Part shown: one piece after another, positions 8,713 to 17,529 of the stretch
Layout: each line of letters opens with the position of its first letter
Numbering within the stretch: position 1 is the first letter of the stretch
Assembly (NCBI GenBank): GCA_903912525.1
Contig: CAIWHK010000032.1
Location: 248,001-312,000 of the forward strand
Length of the DNA stretch: 64,000 nt
Direction of reading: 5' to 3'
Origin: an uncultured bacterium
Lineage (GTDB): Bacteria; Krumholzibacteriota; Krumholzibacteriia; LZORAL124-64-63
Position numbers and translations under genes: made by a program
Notes under the pieces: model-generated
Told to the model about the DNA's origin: nothing
Databases searched by the model: none
What the model saw: the letters and a program-made list of their open reading frames with translations, nothing else

Positions 8713-8756
8713 TTGACAAGATCCACGCAAAAAGGGAGGATATCATCGACATCCTC
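8713..8756 (+). promoter_or_regulatory. Candidate promoter with an overlapping dyad, upstream of the acyl-CoA synthetase gene
   Basis: A perfect -35 hexamer TTGACA (8713-8718) is followed at 18 bases by AGGATA (8737-8742), a weak -10. The dyad GAGGAT (8736-8741)/ATCCTC (8751-8756) covers the -10 and presumed start point, a position suited to a repressor such as a fatty-acid-responsive regulator. The regulator identity is not known. Confidence 0.4.
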
Positions 8757-8831
8757 TTCCGGGTGCAACGCGCCCGGTCCCCAGAGGCCGGCGCCCACCG
8801 GCACCATTCCACCGGCCCGAGGGAGATCTCC

Positions 8832-10643
8832 ATGTCCGTCCGCACGATTCCCGAGATGCTGCTCGAAGCCGCCCGCGAACGGGCACGGCCGGACTGCCTG
8901 GCGTACCGGGAGAACGACGGCCCCTACGTGGCACTGTCAACAGCGACGGTCCTCGAGAAAGCGCGGGACATCGGTCTGGGCCTGCGCAACCTGGGCGTGC
9001 AGGCCGGCGACAGGGTCGCGATCCTCAGCGAAAACCGCCACGAATGGGCGCTGGCCGACCTCGCCTCACTCGGTTGCGGCGCCATCACGGTACCCATCTA
9101 CTCGACCCTTCTGGCGCCGGCCATCGAATACATCCTGGCCGACTGCGAACCGGTCGCGCTGTTCGTGTCGTCGCCGGAACAGGCGGCGAAGATCGGCGCC
9201 ATCCGCGGCAACCTGCCGTCACTGCGGCACATCATCACGTTCGAACAGACCAACCTGGCCGGCGCGATCCCGCTCGGCCAGGTCGAAGCAGCCGGGAAGT
9301 CCGCCGCCGCCGGCAAGCCCGCCGACGACCCCGCCTGGTGGACGGGCGGCGACCCGCACGGCGTGTGCAGCATCATCTACACGTCGGGAACGACCGGCAA
9401 CCCGAAGGGAGTCGTGCTGACACACGACAACTTCGTGACCAACATCATCAACGTCACGAAAGTCGTCGACTTCGGGCCCCGCGACGTCTGCCTGAGCTTC
9501 CTGCCGTTGAGCCATGTGCTGGAGCGCATGGCCGGCTACTATTCGATGATCTATCGCGGGGTCGGCATCTACTACGCGCGGCGCTTCGACACGATTGCCG
9601 AGGACCTCGCGCTGGCCAAGCCGACGCTGATGATCAGCGTCCCGCGACTCTACGAGAAGATCCACGCGAACGCGGCCAACCTGGCGTCGGCTGCGGGATT
9701 CCCGAAGCGGCAGATCTTCTTCTGGGCGCGGCGCGTGGCGATCCGCTGGGCCGAGGCGCACGTAGACGGTCCGCCGGCCGGATTGCGCCTGAAGCTGGCG
9801 CATCGCGTGGCCGACCGATTGGTGTACGGCAAGCTGCGGGCGCGCCTCGGCGGGCGCGTGCGCATCATGGTGTCGGGCGGAGCGCCGCTGAACCCGCGCA
9901 TCATCAAGTTCTTCAACGGCGCCGGCGCACTCATCCTTGAGGGATACGGGCTGACCGAGACCTCCCCCGTGCTCACCTGCAACGTCGAGACGGGCATTCG
10001 CTTCGGCAGCGTCGGCCGCGTGATTCCCGACACGGAGATCCGCATCGCCGACGACGGCGAGATCCTCTGCCGCGGCCCGCAGGTCATGCGCTGCTACTAC
10101 CGCGATGATACCGCCACCGCGGAGGTCCTGGGCAGTGACGGGTGGTTCGCAACCGGGGACATCGGCCATCTGGACGCCGACAACTACCTGTTCATCACTG
10201 ACCGCAAGAAGGAACTGATCGTCACCGCCGGCGGCAAGAACATCGCGCCGCAGCCCCTGGAAAACGCGCTGGTGGCGGACAAGTACATCGCGCAAGCCGT
10301 CGTGATCGGCGACCGCAGACCCTACTTGTCCGTGCTGATCGTGCCCGACTACGCGAACCTGCAGCGCTACGCGGATGCGCGCAGCCTCGGCGCATCGACG
10401 CCGGCCGAACTGTCGGCGCACCCGCGCGTACAGCGGCTGTTCCAACGGATCGTCGACAGCGCCAACTCCGAGCACCCCGGGTTCGGCCAGATCAAGAAGT
10501 TCGCGCTGGTGCCGCGGGAATTCACGCTCGACGACAACGAGTTGACGCCGACGCTGAAGATCAAGCGGTTCGAAATCGCGCGCATCTGGAAGACGACCAT
10601 CGATGCGATGTATCCGGCCGACGACCACGGCGTCGACGACTGA
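8832..10643 (+). CDS. Long-chain acyl-CoA synthetase (AMP-forming)
   Basis: 603 residues. It activates fatty acids to acyl-CoA by way of an acyl-adenylate. Adenylation motifs are complete: P-loop YTSGTTGNPKGVVLTH, GYGLTETSPV, the hinge DRKKELIVTAGGKNIAPQPLEN and C-terminal catalytic Lys region TPTLKIKR. The length and the GGKNIAP motif fit the FadD15/long-chain branch. The start is ATG at 8832, where homology begins; the reading frame is open for about 1.1 kb upstream but that part is antisense to mutY. The gene is monocistronic and convergent with the M28 peptidase operon. Confidence 0.93.
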   Translation: MSVRTIPEMLLEAARERARPDCLAYRENDGPYVALSTATVLEKARDIGLGLRNLGVQAGDRVAILSENRHEWALADLASLGCGAITVPIYSTLLAPAIEYILADCEPVALFVSSPEQAAKIGAIRGNLPSLRHIITFEQTNLAGAIPLGQVEAAGKSAAAGKPADDPAWWTGGDPHGVCSIIYTSGTTGNPKGVVLTHDNFVTNIINVTKVVDFGPRDVCLSFLPLSHVLERMAGYYSMIYRGVGIYYARRFDTIAEDLALAKPTLMISVPRLYEKIHANAANLASAAGFPKRQIFFWARRVAIRWAEAHVDGPPAGLRLKLAHRVADRLVYGKLRARLGGRVRIMVSGGAPLNPRIIKFFNGAGALILEGYGLTETSPVLTCNVETGIRFGSVGRVIPDTEIRIADDGEILCRGPQVMRCYYRDDTATAEVLGSDGWFATGDIGHLDADNYLFITDRKKELIVTAGGKNIAPQPLENALVADKYIAQAVVIGDRRPYLSVLIVPDYANLQRYADARSLGASTPAELSAHPRVQRLFQRIVDSANSEHPGFGQIKKFALVPREFTLDDNELTPTLKIKRFEIARIWKTTIDAMYPADDHGVDD

Positions 10644-10663
10644 CCGCGCTGGCGGCACCGGGC

Positions 10664-12004
10664 TCAGCGACGCTGCGCCCGGTCGCCGAGCGCAACAGTG
10701 AATCGCATGTCGCGGCCATCGCGCAGGATACCGATCTCGACGAGGTCGCCGGGGCCGTAGGCCCGCAGGGCCGTCGTGAACGTCGCCAGGTCGGAGACGT
10801 CATAGTCGCCGAACCGGACCAGGACATCGCCCTTCTGCAATCCCACCGCGGCCGCCGGGCTGCCTTCGAACACGGCGGCCAGCCGGTAACCCGTCTGGCC
10901 TTCCGTGAAGTCGGGCATCGTCCCCAGCCAGGTCTGGCGGTTGCCCGGCGCGTCGGTCGGCGATGTGCCGCCCTCGGACTGGTCGCGCAGGCCTCCCCCA
11001 CCGACCATGCGCCAGGCGAAGTCCCCCGGAGCGATGCGCAACTGTTCGACAAGTGCGCCGGTGAAGTCCGTGATGCGCGCCATCGCCGTGTAGTCGAGCG
11101 CCGCCGCCGTATCGGCCGGGCGATTGTACTCGGGATACGCGCCGCCGAAGAGGAACAGGACCGGCACCTCGCGCGTGTTGAAGACCATGTGGTCGCTGCC
11201 GGACCAGCCGCCGCGCGACGGGTTCACCGGGACGCCCGACGCGGAGGCCGCGGCATTGACGGCGGCTTCGAGCGGGGCGGCAGTGCCCAACCCGCTGACG
11301 ATGAGGCGCCCGTCGGACAGGTGGCCGACGGTGTCGAGGTTGATCATGACGTCGATGCTGTCGAGCACAACGCATGGGTGCGCAACGAACCAGGCGGCGC
11401 CCTGCAGGCCGGATTCCTCGCCGTCGGTGTTCAGGACGAGCACAGAGCGCCGCGACGGCGCGCCCACGCCGGCACACAGGCGACGGGCCGTCTCGTGGGT
11501 GACCGCAACACCCGAGGCGTTGTCGTTGGCGCCGGGATAGTAGTCGGCAGGCCCGGGATTTGCCGCCGGCGACGACGGAGGGGCAACGGTGCCGAGATGA
11601 TCGAGGTGCGCGGCGACGACGAGCCAGCGCCCGGCGAGAGCGCCCGACCCCGGGATCACACCGGCCACGTTGCGCCCGGTCAGCCCAGCCAGGTCATCGC
11701 CCGTCCAACCCTTGCCAGTGAGCGGGAATTCCTGCGTGAAAGCATCGCCGAAGGCCGACCGCAGGCCGGCGGCAGCGAACCAGGCGGCCAGGGTGTCGGT
11801 CGCGGCACGCCCCCCCGCCGAACCGGCGGCGCGCCCGGCGAACGAAGGGGCCGTCAGGGACATGACGCGCCGTTGCAGGGCGGCCACGGAAGCGGGTGCG
11901 GGCTCCGCCGCCCCGGACCACGCGGCCGCGCACAGGCAGGAGCACAGAACCAGCACCGCCGCGACAGGACGCGGCAAGACACACTTCGCGGTTCCGATCT
12001 TCAT
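10664..12004 (-). CDS. Exported M28-family aminopeptidase with C-terminal PDZ domain
   Basis: 446 residues. The N-terminal hydrophobic segment (PVAAVLVLCSCLCAAAWSGA) is a signal peptide, possibly lipidated. The di-zinc M28 core shows His133 in AAHLDHLG, bridging Asp161 in GANDNASG, catalytic Glu pair in DGEESGLQGA, Asp in NLDTVG and His in GSDHMVF. A PDZ domain (about 355-446: YRLAAVFEGSPAAAVGLQKGDVLVRFGDYDV) ends the protein. It likely degrades peptides outside the cytoplasm. The start overlaps the upstream stop as ATGA (12001-12004), so it is translationally coupled as the last gene of a four-gene operon. Confidence 0.9.
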   Translation of the reverse strand: MKIGTAKCVLPRPVAAVLVLCSCLCAAAWSGAAEPAPASVAALQRRVMSLTAPSFAGRAAGSAGGRAATDTLAAWFAAAGLRSAFGDAFTQEFPLTGKGWTGDDLAGLTGRNVAGVIPGSGALAGRWLVVAAHLDHLGTVAPPSSPAANPGPADYYPGANDNASGVAVTHETARRLCAGVGAPSRRSVLVLNTDGEESGLQGAAWFVAHPCVVLDSIDVMINLDTVGHLSDGRLIVSGLGTAAPLEAAVNAAASASGVPVNPSRGGWSGSDHMVFNTREVPVLFLFGGAYPEYNRPADTAAALDYTAMARITDFTGALVEQLRIAPGDFAWRMVGGGGLRDQSEGGTSPTDAPGNRQTWLGTMPDFTEGQTGYRLAAVFEGSPAAAVGLQKGDVLVRFGDYDVSDLATFTTALRAYGPGDLVEIGILRDGRDMRFTVALGDRAQRR

Positions 12005-12702
12005 CCGTCGCCTTCCCGGGCGCCGAGCAGCGCCCTCCAGGTCACGTGCGTACCGGCGTGCCTGCCGAACAGTTCCCCCACGAAATCGACATGGACGCTC
12101 ATGGCCGACGCGGGGTAGCCCGCCGTCGCCATGACGACGGCCAGGAGCGTGCGCGTGCCCGCATCTGTGCTCGTCCGCAGGGAGTCGCTGGTGGGCGACC
12201 CGAACGGGCCCTCGTCGTCGCACAGGGCCAACCGGTCGCCGACATGGACCTCGTCCTTGCGGATGCCGACGTACCCGTCGCCGGAGGCGCCGACGCACAG
12301 GCGGACATCGCCCCGGACCTTGGCCAGGTCGTAGAGCCCGATCGGCAGCAGGAAGCTGAGCGAAGCGAGGTTGCAGGCATCGACGACGCTGCCCAGTCGG
12401 TAGAGCCCCTTGCCCTGCAGAACACGGCGCAGCAGGGCCTCGCTGCTCGGGCGGTGACGCGAAGGATCCATGCCGAAGGACTTGTAGAGCGCGCGGGCCT
12501 CGCGCAGGCCGGGCACCGCCGCAGGCTCACAGCCGGCATGGCGTTCACGCAATCTCGCCTCGAGCCCGGCGATCTCCAGGGCCAGCGGCCCGTCGTCGCC
12601 CGGCGAGACGCCGTCCAGGACAAGAGCACCGCAGGAAAGCCGGCCGCAGGCAGCCTCGTCGATCGTGAGGCTGCGGCCATCCGGCAGGCGGGCCGAGGGC
12701 AT
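12001..12702 (-). CDS. B3/B4 tRNA-binding-domain protein (PheRS beta-like fold)
   Basis: 233 residues, resembling stand-alone B3/4-domain proteins related to the editing region of phenylalanyl-tRNA synthetase beta. Visible family features are the ALYKSFGMDPSRHRPSSEALLRRVLQGKGLYRLGSVVDACN segment (in two consecutive stretches), SFLLPIGLYDL and a C-terminal sheet. Roles proposed for the family include hydrolysis of mischarged tRNA, but this is not proven here. The gene begins at ATG 12702, sharing one base with the rfbB stop (TGATG), and its own stop overlaps the peptidase start, so it is tightly coupled to both. Confidence 0.82.
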   Translation of the reverse strand: MPSARLPDGRSLTIDEAACGRLSCGALVLDGVSPGDDGPLALEIAGLEARLRERHAGCEPAAVPGLREARALYKSFGMDPSRHRPSSEALLRRVLQGKGLYRLGSVVDACNLASLSFLLPIGLYDLAKVRGDVRLCVGASGDGYVGIRKDEVHVGDRLALCDDEGPFGSPTSDSLRTSTDAGTRTLLAVVMATAGYPASAMSVHVDFVGELFGRHAGTHVTWRALLGAREGDG

Positions 12703-13736
12703 CAGGCGTCCCCGGTCCCACCGTGGCGACCGCCGGCACCGTACATCTTCGCGTAGTATGCAGTGTACTCGCCGCTGCGGATCTTCTCCCACCACGGGCG
12801 ATTCGCCAGATACCAGTCGATCGTCCGCGTCAGGCCGCTCGCGAAGTCGACGGTCGGCGCCCAGCCCAGCTCGGCGCGGATGTGCGACGCGTCGATGGCG
12901 TAGCGGCGGTCGTGCCCCGGCCTGTCGGCGACGAACGTGATGAGGTCGTGCCCGCGTTGGAGCCGATCCAGAAGGAGCTTCACGAGGTCGAGGTTCCGCT
13001 GCTCGTTGCCGCCGCCGATGTTGTAGATGGCGCCGGGCCGCCCCTGGCGCAGGGCCAGGTCGATGGCGCGGCAGTGGTCCCCGACGTACAGCCAGTCGCG
13101 GACCTGGAGGCCGTCGCCGTAGACCGGCAGCGGCTTGCCCTCGAGGGCATTGGCGATCATGAGCGGGATCAGCTTCTCGGGAAACTGGTACGGGCCGTAG
13201 TTGTTGCTGCAGCGCGTCACGATCACCGGGAAGCCGAACGTCTTGAAGAAGGCGCGGCACAGCAGGTCGGCCGCGGCCTTGCTGGCTGCGTAGGGAGAGT
13301 TCGGGGCGAGTGGGCTCTGCTCGGTGAAGAACCCTTCGCTGCCGAGTGAACCATAGACCTCGTCCGTCGACACCATGACGAACCGGCCGACGCCGGCCGC
13401 CTTCGATTCCTCCAGCAGGATCTCGGTGCCCAGCACGTTGGTCGTGACGAAGACCTCGGGGCCCTCGACAGAGCGGTCGACATGGCTCTCGGCCGCGAAA
13501 TGGACCACGGCCTCGATCGCCTCGCCCTTCAGCAGCGAACGAACGAGTTCGCGGTCGCGGATGTCGCCGCGCACGAATCGATAGCGCGGGTCATCCTCGC
13601 AGCCGGCGAGATTCTCGAGATTCCCCGCATATGTCAGAAGATCGAGATTCACCACGCGATCACGGGTGTTCTCGAGCAGGAACCGGATGTGGTTGGAGCC
13701 GATGAACCCCGCACCGCCAGTCACCAGGATGTTCAT
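12702..13736 (-). CDS. rfbB: dTDP-glucose 4,6-dehydratase
   Basis: 344 residues. It converts dTDP-D-glucose to dTDP-4-keto-6-deoxyglucose, the entry to dTDP-rhamnose and other deoxysugars. Extended short-chain dehydrogenase motifs are present: NAD-binding GGAGFIGS at the N-terminus, FAAESHVDRS, catalytic VSTDEVYGS with the Asp-Glu pair, YAASKAAADLL (Tyr-x3-Lys), TRCSNNYGPYQFPEKLIP, and RPGHDRRYAID. The ATG at 13736 overlaps the upstream stop (ATGA). No rfbA, rfbC or rfbD lies nearby, so the rest of the pathway must be elsewhere. Confidence 0.94.
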   Translation of the reverse strand: MNILVTGGAGFIGSNHIRFLLENTRDRVVNLDLLTYAGNLENLAGCEDDPRYRFVRGDIRDRELVRSLLKGEAIEAVVHFAAESHVDRSVEGPEVFVTTNVLGTEILLEESKAAGVGRFVMVSTDEVYGSLGSEGFFTEQSPLAPNSPYAASKAAADLLCRAFFKTFGFPVIVTRCSNNYGPYQFPEKLIPLMIANALEGKPLPVYGDGLQVRDWLYVGDHCRAIDLALRQGRPGAIYNIGGGNEQRNLDLVKLLLDRLQRGHDLITFVADRPGHDRRYAIDASHIRAELGWAPTVDFASGLTRTIDWYLANRPWWEKIRSGEYTAYYAKMYGAGGRHGGTGDA

Positions 13737-14560
13737 CGGGATCCCCTCCCGGCTGCGGCCAGCTTCGCAGTGAACTCGCGCGCGCGCGTGGTGCTGACCG
13801 GCGCCGCCACGGCGCCGCCCTCCTTGAATGCCGTGCCGACGATGAAGCCGTCGGCCAGCGGCAGGAAACGATCGACGGTGCCGACGGAAACGCCCGAGCC
13901 CACCAGCAGGGGGCAATCCGGCATGGCCTCGCGAAGGGTCGCCAGTTCGGCCGGGTCGGCGCCGGCGCCCGTGGCCGACCCCGTGACGATCAAGGCGTCG
14001 GCCAGTCCCCGCACGCGGATGTCCAGCGCGTCGTCGACCATGGGACGATCGGCCAGCGGCGCGGCGTGCTTGACGCGCACGTCGGCGAGGATGCCGACCG
14101 TGGAGCCGAACTCGCGGCGCCGCCGCAGGGTGCGCCAGGCAAGGCCCGGCAGCGGGCCCTGGTCGGTGACGGCAGCTCCCGTGTGAACATTCACGCGGAT
14201 GTAGGCCGCGCCGACGGCCACGGCGATGGCCAGGGCCGCCTCAGCGTCGTTGCGCAACACGTTGATGCCCAGCGGGCAGTCCGGGAACTCGCCTCGAACG
14301 GCCGACGCGACGACGGTCATGGCGGCGATGGTGATCGGCGGCACGACGTCCGGGTAGAAGGGCACATCGAAGAAATTCTCGATCATCAGGGCGCGGACGC
14401 CCCCGTCGTGCAGGGCCTGGGCGTCCCGGAGGGCGGCCGCCGTGACTGTTGCCAGGTTCCCCTCCCAGCAGGGGCTGCCCGGAAGCGGGGCCAGATGGAG
14501 CATGCCGATGACGCCGGGACGGCACAGTTCGGCGAAGGTCTCACGATTCCAGGGATTCAC
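13733..14560 (-). CDS. BtpA/SgcQ-family TIM-barrel protein
   Basis: 275 residues, similar to the BtpA family, named for a photosystem I biogenesis protein but widespread in non-photosynthetic bacteria, where it is thought to act on small sugar-phosphate-like substrates. Typical parts are VIGMLHLAPLPGSP at the N-terminus, MIENFFDVPF, PLGINVLRND, AAYIRVNVHTGAAVTDQG and a C-terminal phosphate-binding GSGVSVGTVDRFLPLADGFIVGTAFKEGG. GTG at 14560 is preferred over an upstream TTG because AAGGA lies 9 bases before it. This is the first gene of the overlapping operon with rfbB, and its reaction is unknown. Confidence 0.82.
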   Translation of the reverse strand: MNPWNRETFAELCRPGVIGMLHLAPLPGSPCWEGNLATVTAAALRDAQALHDGGVRALMIENFFDVPFYPDVVPPITIAAMTVVASAVRGEFPDCPLGINVLRNDAEAALAIAVAVGAAYIRVNVHTGAAVTDQGPLPGLAWRTLRRRREFGSTVGILADVRVKHAAPLADRPMVDDALDIRVRGLADALIVTGSATGAGADPAELATLREAMPDCPLLVGSGVSVGTVDRFLPLADGFIVGTAFKEGGAVAAPVSTTRAREFTAKLAAAGRGSR

Positions 14561-14615
14561 AGGGTGCTGTCCTTCCGGGGGCAAACGGCATCGGGCTTGG
14601 CACGGGGCTCACCGT

Positions 14616-14645
14616 AGAATAAATTGGACCTACCTCTCCTGACAA
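14616..14645 (-). promoter_or_regulatory. Candidate housekeeping promoter of the BtpA-rfbB operon
   Basis: On the minus strand TTGTCA (14640-14645) is followed after 18 bases by TATTCT (14616-14621), placing the start about 50 bases before the GTG start. Both hexamers match the consensus well, and the spacing is slightly long. Confidence 0.6.
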
Positions 14646-14704
14646 GGTCTTAGGCCCCCTGACCCGCCGCGCGGCTTCCCGCCGCCCGGCCGACAAGGAG
14701 TCCG

Positions 14705-15298
14705 ATGCAGATCGTCCATGGCAAGTCCGGTTGGCTCGAGGTCATCTGCGGGCCGATGTTCAGCGGCAAGAGCGAGGAATTGATCAAGCGGATCCGCCGG
14801 GCGCAGATCGCGCGGCGTCGCGTCCAGATCTTCAAGCATGGGATCGACGCCCGCTACGATGCGACGAGTATCGTCTCGCACAGCCAGCAGAGCCTTCCCG
14901 GCGTGGCCGTGACCAACGCGCAGGAGATCCTGAACCTGGTCGACGACCGGACCGAACTGGTGGCGATCGACGAGGGGCAGTTCTTCGGCGAGGAGATTGT
15001 CGATGTCGTCAACAAGCTGGCCAACCTCGGCAAGCGCGTGGTGATCGCCGGCCTGGACCTGGACTACCGCGGGCTTCCCTTCGGCCCCATGCCGCAGCTG
15101 ATGTGCCGCGCCGAGTACGTGACCAAGCAGCTGGCGATCTGCATGACGTGCGGGGATCCCGCCAACTTCACGCAGCGCCTGACGCGCGACACGGCCCAGG
15201 TGGTGGTGGGCGCAACGGAGACCTACGAGGCCCGCTGCCGTTGCCACTTCGAGCCGCCTGTCGAGGACCGCGTCGCCGGCAAGGCCAACGGCGCCTGA
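14705..15298 (+). CDS. tdk: Thymidine kinase (type II, zinc-binding)
   Basis: 197 residues. It phosphorylates thymidine to dTMP in pyrimidine salvage. It has the P-loop GPMFSGKSEEL, the Walker B-like segment AIDEGQFF and the lid zinc site built from cysteines in LMCRAEY/ICMTCGD and the C-terminal CRCHF. This is the short TK1-like form found in bacteria. ATG at 14705 is preceded by AAGGAG. A strong hairpin terminator follows, so the gene is a single unit. It is divergent from the BtpA operon. Confidence 0.95.
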   Translation: MQIVHGKSGWLEVICGPMFSGKSEELIKRIRRAQIARRRVQIFKHGIDARYDATSIVSHSQQSLPGVAVTNAQEILNLVDDRTELVAIDEGQFFGEEIVDVVNKLANLGKRVVIAGLDLDYRGLPFGPMPQLMCRAEYVTKQLAICMTCGDPANFTQRLTRDTAQVVVGATETYEARCRCHFEPPVEDRVAGKANGA

Positions 15299-15318
15299 CC
15301 GGGCATGCAGCTGACGAA

Positions 15319-15351
15319 CGCCCGGCCCGGTGGCTTCACCGGGCCGGGCGC
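15319..15351. terminator. Hairpin terminator between convergent tdk and HDOD genes
   Basis: CGCCCGGCCCGGT pairs with ACCGGGCCGGGCG around a short GGCTTC loop (about 15319-15350). The very stable stem is followed by CGTTTCGT on the plus strand. Its location between two convergent stops suits termination from both sides. Confidence 0.78.
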
Positions 15352-15378
15352 GTTTCGTGCTGCCCCGCCGGGCAGGCG

Positions 15379-17319
15379 TCAGCTGAAGAAGTGCGGGTCG
15401 ATCTTGAGCGCGCCGGCCCGCGCGACGAGATCGTCGACGCGCTCGGGCGACAGGCCGAGCGCCGAGGCGGCCGGCATCAGGCGCGCACGCGATTCGTACT
15501 CGTCCTCGGCGGCCAGCCCCTCTTCATCGTTGCTGCAGCAGCGGGCGATCTCCTCGCCCAAGGCGATCATCGCGGCCACGCGCGCATTGCGGGCGTCGGG
15601 ATGGTCAAAGCGGTGGTGCCAGCGCACGGCGTCCTCGAGGTCTTCGGTCAGGTTCCACTCGCGCAGCAGGAGCGCACCCAGTTCTCCATGGTCGAAGCCC
15701 AGGACACGCGACTCGACTTCGTGGTACGGCTCCCCCGTTTCCGCCGAGACCGCGAGGATCTCCTGGAACAGCTCGGGGTGGCTGCGCGCGAGTACGAGCT
15801 GGCCGATGTTCTGCATCAGGCCGCCGATGAAGACACCCTCCGGCTGCACCCGCCCCACGGCCTGGGCCACCAGTTGGCTGCCCATCGCCGACAGGACCGA
15901 CTGCCGCCAGATCTTCTGGTAGAGCATCCCGGCGCCGGGGGCCAGGAACACCGAGCGGCTGGCGGTCACCAGCGTCCAGTTGCGGATCGTGACGAAGCCC
16001 AGGCGGACGATCGCCTCGCTGACGGTCGTGATCTGCCGAGCTGCGCCGTAGAACGGGCTGTTGGCGATGCGCAGGACCTTTGCCGTGAGCGCCTGGTCCA
16101 TCGCCAGCGCCTTCTCCAGCCGCGTGGCTGTCGTGCGCGGATCCTCGATGACCGCCATGATGTGGCAGGCCGCCTTCGGCAGGGCCGGCAATTCGCCGCT
16201 GTGGCGCAGGATGATCTCGGGCGTCAGCGCATGGCGGATCGAATCGCCCGCGTCAGGGCTGCCGGAGAGCCCCACCAGCACCGAAGGCAGGCCAATGTTG
16301 GCCTGAGGCATCTCTGTCAGGTCGTCGTCGTCGGGGCCTTCGGCGAAGATCTGCAACGCATCGTTGTCCGGCGCCGGCCGCCGCGCGCCTGCAGGTGCCA
16401 GCGGGCGGGCCACAGGCTCAAGCGGAGCGGCGTCGACTGCGTGCCGGACCCCATCGGCCCTGGCATCGGGGCCGAACGGGTCGATCTCGGGAGCCCGGCG
16501 GCGCGCCATGACCGCGACCTCCGAATCCTTCGGCGCCGGCATGTGCTGGACCCCGGACTCGAACGAGCCGCGCGTCCGCCGACGCTCGAGTTCGGCGTTC
16601 AGGACCGCCGCGACCTGCCCTTGCCTCATCTGGACGCCCTTGTCGAGCAGCCACATGCGCGTCAGGGCGTAGTGCGCCAGGACGCTCGCGGTGGCCAGCG
16701 CCTGGTTGCCGGCCGGGTCCGCGTCGAGGTACAGGAACGTGTTCCAGTGCCCCTGGGACGGCAGCGGCAGGATGATGATCTGGCGGTCGCGCGCCCCGCG
16801 GCCGAGCAGCAGCGTCAGGTCGAGCGGGAAGTGCTTTTGCGGCACCGGGCCGTAGTACACCGTGCCGTCATGCGCGACGGCGGCGAAGACGTCGTCCTTC
16901 TCGCTGGGAATCGGCGCCCGGCCGTCACGGCGCTTGCGACGCGCCTCGGCCGGCAACGTGACGTTCTCCTCCACGAACACCTGCAACCCGCTCGACCACC
17001 GCTTGAGCAGAAGCAACCGCAATCCGGTCTGCCGCGCGAGTCGCACGAAGTATTCCGGCACGTCCTTCACGCGCGTCACCGCCGAGAGTTCACTGATGCC
17101 GGCATGCAGGAGCGACGTCGCCTGCGCCGAAGCGCGCGTTTCAGCTTGCCCTTCGGCCGGCTGCCGGGGCGCAGCGGACTGCGGCGGGGCGGGAACGGGC
17201 TGGGAGGGCGTCGCGCGCCGGCCGCCTTCGGGCTCGTCGTCCGAGAGCTCGCGCACACGCGCCTGTAGTCGCACCAGCGTCTGCTGGATATCCTGGATTT
17301 CGCTCGTCTGAGTGCTCAA
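15379..17319 (-). CDS. HDOD-domain signalling protein
   Basis: About 646 residues. An N-terminal coiled-coil-like stretch (EIQDIQQTLVRLQARVREL) and a Pro/Ala/Gln linker precede a region that may be a GAF/PAS-like sensor (~90-260). A second linker leads to a C-terminal HDOD domain (~390-590: LPALPKAACHIMAVIEDPRTT, LTAKVLRIANSPFYG, VSEAIVRLGFVTIRNWTLV, FIGGLMQNIGQLVLA). HDOD domains lack the HD metal ligands and usually act as protein-interaction modules in stress, cell-cycle or motility signalling. TTG at 17319 is the likely start, with GCGAGG just upstream; no ATG or GTG fits better, so the exact start is uncertain. Confidence 0.8.
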   Translation of the reverse strand: MSTQTSEIQDIQQTLVRLQARVRELSDDEPEGGRRATPSQPVPAPPQSAAPRQPAEGQAETRASAQATSLLHAGISELSAVTRVKDVPEYFVRLARQTGLRLLLLKRWSSGLQVFVEENVTLPAEARRKRRDGRAPIPSEKDDVFAAVAHDGTVYYGPVPQKHFPLDLTLLLGRGARDRQIIILPLPSQGHWNTFLYLDADPAGNQALATASVLAHYALTRMWLLDKGVQMRQGQVAAVLNAELERRRTRGSFESGVQHMPAPKDSEVAVMARRRAPEIDPFGPDARADGVRHAVDAAPLEPVARPLAPAGARRPAPDNDALQIFAEGPDDDDLTEMPQANIGLPSVLVGLSGSPDAGDSIRHALTPEIILRHSGELPALPKAACHIMAVIEDPRTTATRLEKALAMDQALTAKVLRIANSPFYGAARQITTVSEAIVRLGFVTIRNWTLVTASRSVFLAPGAGMLYQKIWRQSVLSAMGSQLVAQAVGRVQPEGVFIGGLMQNIGQLVLARSHPELFQEILAVSAETGEPYHEVESRVLGFDHGELGALLLREWNLTEDLEDAVRWHHRFDHPDARNARVAAMIALGEEIARCCSNDEEGLAAEDEYESRARLMPAASALGLSPERVDDLVARAGALKIDPHFFS

Positions 17320-17449
17320 CAGGGTCCTCGCTGGCTGACGATCCACTGGGCAGGCGCCGATGGGGGCGCCCCCTTGCGCGTAGGATCGGCAGTTTCGGGG
17401 CCGATTGAACCAAAAATTCACCGGTCGCCGACGAGGTGGCGATGGACGG

Positions 17450-17477
17450 TTGCCGGGAAGGTCGGGAAGGGTATTAT
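17450..17477 (+). promoter_or_regulatory. Candidate promoter of queD
   Basis: TTGCCG (17450-17455) and TATTAT (17472-17477) are separated by 16 bases, about 50 bases before the queD ATG. The G-rich spacer is unusual, but the hexamers are good. Confidence 0.55.
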
Positions 17478-17529
17478 GGTTCCCGGAACGAACCCGTCGC
17501 GGCGGTGGAACCCGTGGAGGAATATCGAC

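Noticed and set aside
7680-8831. The long N-terminal extension of the acyl-CoA synthetase frame
   Set aside because: It is antisense to mutY and homology to acyl-CoA synthetases begins only at 8832.
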